Program-made: the position numbers and the translations under genes
Notes under the pieces: model-generated
Seen by the model: only the letters and a program-made list of their open reading frames with translations
What the model was told of the DNA's origin: nothing
Database searches by the model: none
Part shown: piece after piece, positions 58,569 through 64,000 of the stretch
How positions within the stretch are numbered: the first letter of the stretch is position 1
Layout: every line of letters begins with the position of its first letter
Assembly (NCBI GenBank): GCA_947652605.1
Contig: OX393578.1
Span: 62,255,415-62,319,414, forward strand
Length of the DNA: 64,000 nt
Direction: 5' to 3'
Origin: Elmis aenea
Taxonomy: Eukaryota > Arthropoda > Insecta > Coleoptera > Elmidae

Positions 58569-59140
58569 TTTATTGCGGTTTACGATTTACATTTTCTAGG
58601 AAGCTCAAAGTTATGTCGGAACTGTATTATATTTGCGGTAAAATAAAGTGAATTCCAATACCGACGCTGACTGAAATTCTTGTTTCAACACGAGAATCAC
58701 GCTTATCATAGGAGATAGAATGTAGGTTTAAATACAGGAAAACTGCCCAATTTTTTGTTCTTTAATAATATCAAAACAATTATTGTGAGATACGAAAGCC
58801 AAGCTAATTAAATTGAGAATAATTAGGGCAGCTTTAATTCTCCAGTTTTTGACAGAAAAAAAAAAACTAATTGTGCACCCATCGTACTCTCTTGACTTGG
58901 TATGAGCGAAATTTGGCTATTTTTTTTTTACTTTTTCTTTGGTAAAAACAGGACAAAAAATATTCTCAACAAATTTAGGAATTCCTTGTAAAAAACGATA
59001 TGCCAATGGTCACCTTTAAATTTCGAATTAGTCTGGATACTTCCACTGTTATTGCGGTTTACGATTCATATTTTCAAGGAAATTCAGAATGATTACTATC
59101 CTGTATTACGTTAGCTGCAAAACGAACTGAAATTCGAATT
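58569..59140 (+). repeat. Diverged direct duplication, period about 479 bp
   Basis: ATTGCGGTTTACGATTTACA at 58572 and ATTGCGGTTTACGATTCATA at 59051, both followed by TTTTC-AGGAA, then a CTGTATTA block and ACTGAAATTC. Only about 100-120 bp around this core are clearly similar. Confidence 0.6.
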
Positions 59141-61085
59141 TATGTCCTATGTACTCGTTTGTACGTGAGGGCGTTAATGGTAATACCGATTTTCTCGCAG
59201 AAGAGCTAGTAATTCAAATGCAATTACAATTTTGCGCCCAAATTGACGTTTTGACGACTATGGTACGATAAATCAGAGTCAACGATTGTGTAATATCGAA
59301 TTTGTGACGTTTTATTATTGTGCAACAAGTATATTGCGACATTCGCGTAGCAATTAGCAATATACAGGGTTTACCTGATTAAAACACATTAATAACTAAA
59401 GTAATATCAAACGAAACTACGCCTAAACCAAGACGACTAGATTTGCTGATGATACAATTTATTTCTTGCTACCGGTAATTTATTTGTTTGCGAAATTACA
59501 TTTGTTATCGACAGTACAAAAAAATCAAGATTTCAATCATTGATCTTAAAGGCAAACGTATATTTGTAATTAAATTATTTGTTGCTAAAGTTGTTGTGTT
59601 TTACTTTTTCTTACTGTCTTGTAATTACTTCAGACCTGTGTCCAACCCCTTATAAATACGACCAAGAGTCTAAATTAACAATTATAAAATAAGAGTAAAA
59701 AGTACTCTTCCCCAACAGTGCGGCCTATGTACAGTAGGGCGCGTCAAAATGCAGAACGAGCATAAAGTAATGGACAAATATAACGTAGCTTTGTTTCTCG
59801 CGTTTAAGTCAAAAATCGTATAAGAAAAGTGTAGCTTGAGGGCTTAGACACTTTAGAAACCTTTTTAGGAGTGCAAAGTGTCATTTTAATTATCAATTTT
59901 GACACAGAATTAAAAGTGAACTCTGAAGTACATAATACGATAATAAACTAGCAGTTACTAATACAAAGTACAGATATAGTTATTTAACTTGTAGCAATTA
60001 GTAAGGCAAAAATATCTAAATAAACTTTTGCAATAAATGAACCCACAAAACTTTGTTAGTTTTTCAATTTAATATTTGTTTTTAAATATATATTTTGCAG
60101 TTTTGAAATACTGTCATTTAGGCGTATGCGGGCGACCATAATTTCTCATTAGCTTATCGAAATAGACCGGAATAGTAAAACTGTGCATAAATATCGAGTG
60201 GTATATGAAAACCGTAGATTGCAATTTGCAATTTTAGCTATAAATTACAACCCTTAATTCAAAATATATTGGCCATTAAATTACATCAGTAGCAAATACA
60301 GTCAGAAACACTGGGTTTAGATGCGATATTAATTTATTTTACTGAACGAAAAACAGCTCAAATATTTTTGCACTTCCTGTTATAAGACAAATGTTTAAAA
60401 ATGTTGCTAGAACTTCTTTTTTAAAAATTGGCACTGATCAGACGCGTTTCGGATATAAAAAAACGTTTTTAATGAAGCTCATTTAGTAATTTTAATTTCC
60501 AAATATTATTCATTTATTTTTCCCAGATTATGTTTCTTCAACGTTAATTTAACAGCCTAAGATAATTTTGGCAGGTTTTAATTAATACCTGAAGCGTTTT
60601 AAACTAATTAACTGCAATATCTAGGTAAAAATTAAAATGATACATTTTGTATGTCTTTAGGGGGACTTCGTACAAAACCGAATACCGCAATTTTCGTTAT
60701 ATCTCATTAAAAGCTGACGTTTATAAATAAATAAACGTCTCCCCGGCCTGTAAAAGGTATTATTCGCTACACATGTAGACACAAAGAGATACATTTTTAT
60801 TTTAAAAGCCAAACTTCAGAACAGAACGCGGTTTATACGACTGCGCAAAAATCTGGAAAGTCACAGTTTTTTTTTCAACAATGAAGAATAATACTTAATA
60901 TGTTTTTTCTATGTTAGTTTAAAAAACCTTACGTGCTATGACTGTCGAGGAACATTTTTAGTCGCGATATACTCTGAACGCATCGCATAAAAATAAGGTG
61001 AAGAAGTTTCGTCATTGTGTATTTCGCCGGGCGCATTTAAAGCGAGATTTAAGGGTTTTTCCAAGAATTACAAGTAATGACTTAC
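59141..61085. other. Intron sequence downstream of the KH exon
   Basis: Contains the donor GTAAGT at 61085..61080. TATACAGGGTTTACCTGATT at 59362-59381 is an isolated element end. Nothing else. Confidence 0.45.
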
Positions 61086-61232
61086 CGGTACCAAAAATCG
61101 TCGTACTTCTGCTAACGCGTACGCAATTCTTGCATGTGCTTCCGCAGGTGTTGCAAATGCGCTAATTTCTACATGGAGCTCTTCACTTAGGTGTTGAAAT
61201 TTTGGATCACCACTGGCTCTTAATTCTTCTTC
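61086..61232 (-). CDS. KH-domain exon of STAR-family (KHDRBS/qkr58E-like) protein
   Basis: A 147-nt exon of exactly 49 codons, phase 0 at both ends. Acceptor: ttttgttacag before GAAGAAGAA; donor: CCG followed by GTAAGT at 61085..61080. It reads EEELRASGDPKFQHLSEELH, then a segment ending in RRFLVP. This matches the part of Sam68/KHDRBS and Drosophila qkr58E proteins directly after the GRGSMRDK loop: the variable loop, the strand LHVEI, and the last KH helix (EAHARIAYALAEVRRF). In the family this half of the KH fold packs against the RNA-binding groove and the QUA2 segment follows at once, as it does here in the next exon. There is no stop, frameshift or unusual codon. The open frame runs on into intron sequence on both sides, but the splice sites and family match set the limits. 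This is the best-supported coding exon in the window. Confidence 0.92.
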
Positions 61233-61507
61233 CTGTAACAAAACATGGAATTTTACAGACGATCCACACAAAATTAAACTGATTTTTTTGTAAAATAATT
61301 AAGGTACGTAATTGTTAATACTAATTGGGGGGAGAGCAGGGGGGGTAACGATGCCCCGGGCGCCAGCCTTGGAGGGGCCCGCGAAGACAAAATATTTTTG
61401 CGTTTATTTCACTTATTTAAAGGCAGAAAACTAAAATGACATTATAATATAGAACTTTGTTTTCATCATCATTACAGTGTACATACCTATTTGAATAAAT
61501 AATACAA
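61233..61507. other. Intron upstream of the KH exon, with a very G+C-rich patch
   Basis: The acceptor tract lies at 61233-61245. GGGGGGGTAACGATGCCCCG and GGCGCCAGCCTTGGAGGGGC at about 61338-61378 form an unusually G+C-rich patch that looks like the end of a DNA transposon, perhaps hAT-like; no partner was found. Confidence 0.4.
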
Positions 61508-62117
61508 CATTTATTGCATCTAGAACATCAAAACTAAATTTTACAGAGTTATACGTGCCACTGGCCATATCTTTCGGAAAAATAAGGGAAAAACTGTAAA
61601 GTTTAATAATAAAAGAAATTTTTGCGATCGCGTTGGCCATAAAACCGTCAGAGATAAAATCGGAATTCTTTTATTTACCGATTCGTGTATCCTTTGAAAG
61701 TAAAATGGTGCAAAGTTTTTGAAAAAATCTTAAACGGTTCCGAAGAAAAACGTCAAAAACGAAACCCCTGCAAAAGCACTATGATTTGAGAAGTTGTATA
61801 ACTAAATCTATGCGCGTTGCATAGGCGTTTAACATAGGGGAAACCGTTTTTACAAGGGCCTCGTTTTTCGCGTTTTTCTTCCGAACTGTTTAAGATTTTT
61901 TCAAAAACTTTGCACCATTTTACTTTCAAAGGATACACGAATCGGTAAATAAAAGAATTCCGATTTTATCTCCGACGGTTTTATGGCCAACGCGATCGCA
62001 AAAATTTCTTTTATTATTAAACTTTACAGTTTTTCCCTTATTTTTCCGAAAGATATGGCCAGTGGCACGTATAACTCTGTAACATTTAGTTTTGATGTTC
62101 TTGATACAATAAACACA
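61508..62117. repeat. 610-bp fold-back repeat near the KH exon
   Basis: CATTTATTGCATCTAGAACA on the left pairs with TGTTCTTGATACAATAAACA on the right. The arms (about 61508-61780 and 61845-62117) are nearly identical, including TGGCCATATCTTTCGGAAAA and GCGATCGCGTTGGCCATAAA with its complement. The loop is about 60 bp, centre near 61812. Because of the symmetry the same 50-residue frame (MANAIAKISFIIKLYSFSLI) is read outward from both arms. It has no TA-CAGGGTG ends and no identified target duplication. Confidence 0.92.
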
Positions 62118-63317
62118 GCCTTGATCGGATTCAACAGACAACATATCGTGACCTCCCCTGTTAGGATAAGCTAGAATTTTATGTGTACCTCAAATTTGGG
62201 CACCCTTTATAGATAAGCATAAAGATTATGCACAAGTATATCAACAATATTGGCATTGTCTCTTTACCATAATATTCTGTTTGAACAGTTAATAAATAGC
62301 TTTTAGTCTGTCGTATGTAATCTGTCGCCAGCTTGTCATACATCACAAGCCATCTATACAGTCTCACAATGTCTTTAGACTTCCGTTTATCGCATGTCGT
62401 TTGCAGCCTATCATTTATAGATCCTGCCATTGTATTTAGGGTGAATCCACCGAGGTAGCAGTTTCTGTAAACCCGGATTCAAAAGTTGGTGATCTAGCAA
62501 AACATGTCTCACATACGCACCTGCATCTTGTCGAGTTGCAAACGATTGTTGCGTTAAAAATTCGAGGAGATTCTTTTGAAATTAAAAGATCGAAATAATT
62601 CTAACTTGCTCTTTGTATGAATATGTACTGTTTGAAATTTAATTTGGCCCCATTATCAATTCAAACCGGAAGATATTCAATGGTCAGGATGAATTTATTG
62701 ATCACGGTTATGCAACTTTATTCTAAATAAATTCCTTAAGAAAAAAAGTTGTGAGTAGATCAAAAGGCGTCACATTATTCGTACAATATTCAAAATGTTT
62801 TTGTAGTAAAACCCATAATTTTCGCATTAAAGTGTATTTTTTGAGATTAGAATTCATTTCAATGAATATCTTGTCAATTCACGAAACAAATTTCCAGCGG
62901 TTGTTGATTTATATAAGAATAAAGCGCAAAATAGAGAGGAAAATTGAGTGTTCATAATAATGTAGCCATGGACCCTATTGCTGTTGCATTATGATTTTAG
63001 GGTTAATAAATTTTAAATTTATGGATACAGGATACATAAAAGGAAATGAAATTCGCGCCTTTATAGTCCTTTTTAAAAGAAATTTGCCCTAAAAAATCGC
63101 TTAAAAAACACGAGAAAAACATGGAAAAGCACCATTGCAATCGATACTCGCAGCAAATAAAGATACTTATCAGAAATTGCAGTTCATTACCAAATTCTAA
63201 CATGAAAAATGATTTTCTTATTTTCAGGTACATTTTTACTCTATTCCTGATCTCATAAAAACTTTACAGGCTTCAAATTTTATATCACAGCAAGTTCATT
63301 AACAATCCTAATCATTG
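62118..63317. other. Intron or upstream sequence, nothing recognised
   Basis: No minus-strand exon with the GXXG half of the KH domain is present. AT-rich, no repeat ends. Confidence 0.45.
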
Positions 63318-63682
63318 TTGAAGTTTCTTACAGACCGAACATTGGATAATTTCCTAAACCATTTAAATCCTATAAATAAGCATTATAAACATATCCTAAA
63401 AATTGCAAGTCTCTATCTTAAGCAGTTGAAAAATTATTCGCGAATATGTGATTCGAAAGGACCTTCTTAACGAAGAAATTTTGTTTTGTCGAGTTAATTT
63501 TTGAAGTTTCTTACAGACCGAACATTGTATAATTTCCTGAACCATTTAAATCTTATGAATAAGCATTATAAACATATCCTGAAAATTTCAAGTCTCTATC
63601 TTAAGCAGTAGAAAAATTATTCGCCAATATGTGATTCGAAAAGACATTATTAACGAAGAAATTTTGCTTTGTCGAGTTAATG
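63318..63682 (+). repeat. Two-copy tandem duplication, 183-bp unit
   Basis: TTGAAGTTTCTTACAGACCG starts at 63318 and again at 63501. The copies run through GAACATTG-ATAATTTCCT, AAGCATTATAAACATATCCT and CAAGTCTCTATCTTAAGCAG to TTTGTCGAGTTAAT. They differ at about 15 positions, with almost no indels. Confidence 0.95.
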
Positions 63683-64000
63683 ATAATGTCTACACATAAA
63701 TATTCGGAAAAAATCCAGCGGTGTATTTTTTTAAGCGCGTAATATATTTCAAAAGGTAACCTTGCGTTCCCATGAAAAACGGCTGCTACTGAAAAGGATT
63801 TAATTCCGAGCTGTAACCGATCAATACAAAGTCGTAAACCCTGTTGAGGGTTAAATATTTACACACAAGAGTAGTATGAAGAGGAAATCTCTTCTGTTTA
63901 TTCTTAATTATGTAGCTTCCAGCACCGTTTATCGCTATTTCCAGTTGTTGTGCTGTTGTTTGGACAGCGTTCGATATGAAACACATAAGAATTTCTGGAA
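63683..64000. other. Non-coding end of the window
   Basis: No exon, repeat or motif recognised. Confidence 0.45.

Larger units (their letters stand above)
11518..61232 (-). other. STAR-family KH RNA-binding protein gene, interior part
   Basis: A minus-strand gene of which three internal exons are visible (61232..61086, 19688..19484, 11779..11518), separated by complete introns of 41,397 and 7,704 bp. All splice sites are GT-AG and the reading phases join exactly (0, then 1, then an open phase 2 end). The encoded segment corresponds to the second half of the KH domain plus QUA2-like region of the Sam68/KHDRBS group, nuclear proteins that bind A/U-rich RNA and regulate splicing. The exons upstream (QUA1 and the GXXG half of KH) and downstream (usually RG- and Tyr-rich) were looked for on the minus strand and not found, so they lie outside the window. 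The introns hold the transposons listed below. Gene identity is inferred from family knowledge; which insect paralogue it is cannot be decided. Confidence 0.88.

Noticed and set aside
61431..62174. Two frames with the same protein (MANAIAKISFII) on opposite strands, suggesting a duplicated gene
   Set aside because: They are the same sequence read from both arms of the fold-back repeat; no known motif and no other gene signals.

Overview
The window is AT-rich (about two-thirds A+T by eye) animal DNA, almost certainly from an insect. The evidence is the mix of repeats: mariner and pogo-like elements with TA target sites, piggyBac elements with TTAA target sites, Jockey-type and RTE-like LINE remnants, a tRNA-derived SINE, and many short elements ending in CAGGGTG. 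The exact order cannot be read from the sequence; a beetle is a reasonable guess only. There are no bacterial operons, CRISPR arrays or phage genes.

The only host gene I can support runs on the minus strand across almost the whole window. Three exons fit together by splice site and reading phase: 61232..61086, 19688..19484 and 11779..11518. They encode the second half of the KH domain and the following linker of a STAR-family RNA-binding protein (Sam68/KHDRBS, Drosophila qkr58E type). The first exon ends in phase 0 with ...RRFLVP and the second continues DYNDDIRQEQ. The second ends in phase 1 and the third starts with the two missing bases. The 5' part (QUA1, GXXG half of KH) and the C-terminal tail lie outside the window. 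The introns are 41.4 kb, 7.7 kb and at least 11.5 kb.

Everything else is intron or flank filled with transposon debris. Region by region: 1-11.5 kb has a near-perfect 263-bp hairpin, a mariner remnant, LINE pieces, a complete pogo-like non-autonomous element and an internally deleted Jockey element. 11.8-19.5 kb has RTE-like LINE tails and a TTAA-bounded piggyBac element that kept only the 5' half of its transposase. 19.7-32 kb has tandem duplications, a second, different piggyBac that kept only the 3' half, a decayed tandem array and two mariner-type remnants. 32.5-41.5 kb is a dense cluster of large palindromic elements, one of them a palindrome of palindromes nested inside a LINE, another with a small unrecognised ORF in its loop. 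42-54 kb has a LINE tail, an 18-copy minisatellite whose unit switches from 16 to 14 bp, a SINE with target duplication, two smaller palindromic elements and an exactly 1000-bp mariner. 56.9-64 kb has another CCGGG-type element, the KH exon, a fold-back element close to it and a 183-bp tandem duplication.

The most interesting signals are the family of TA-flanked whole-length palindromes (possible long-hairpin RNA sources if transcribed within the intron), the repeated terminal modules in both piggyBac elements, and two element families with related ends but different internal repeated boxes. All homology statements come from reading translations by eye; no search was run.
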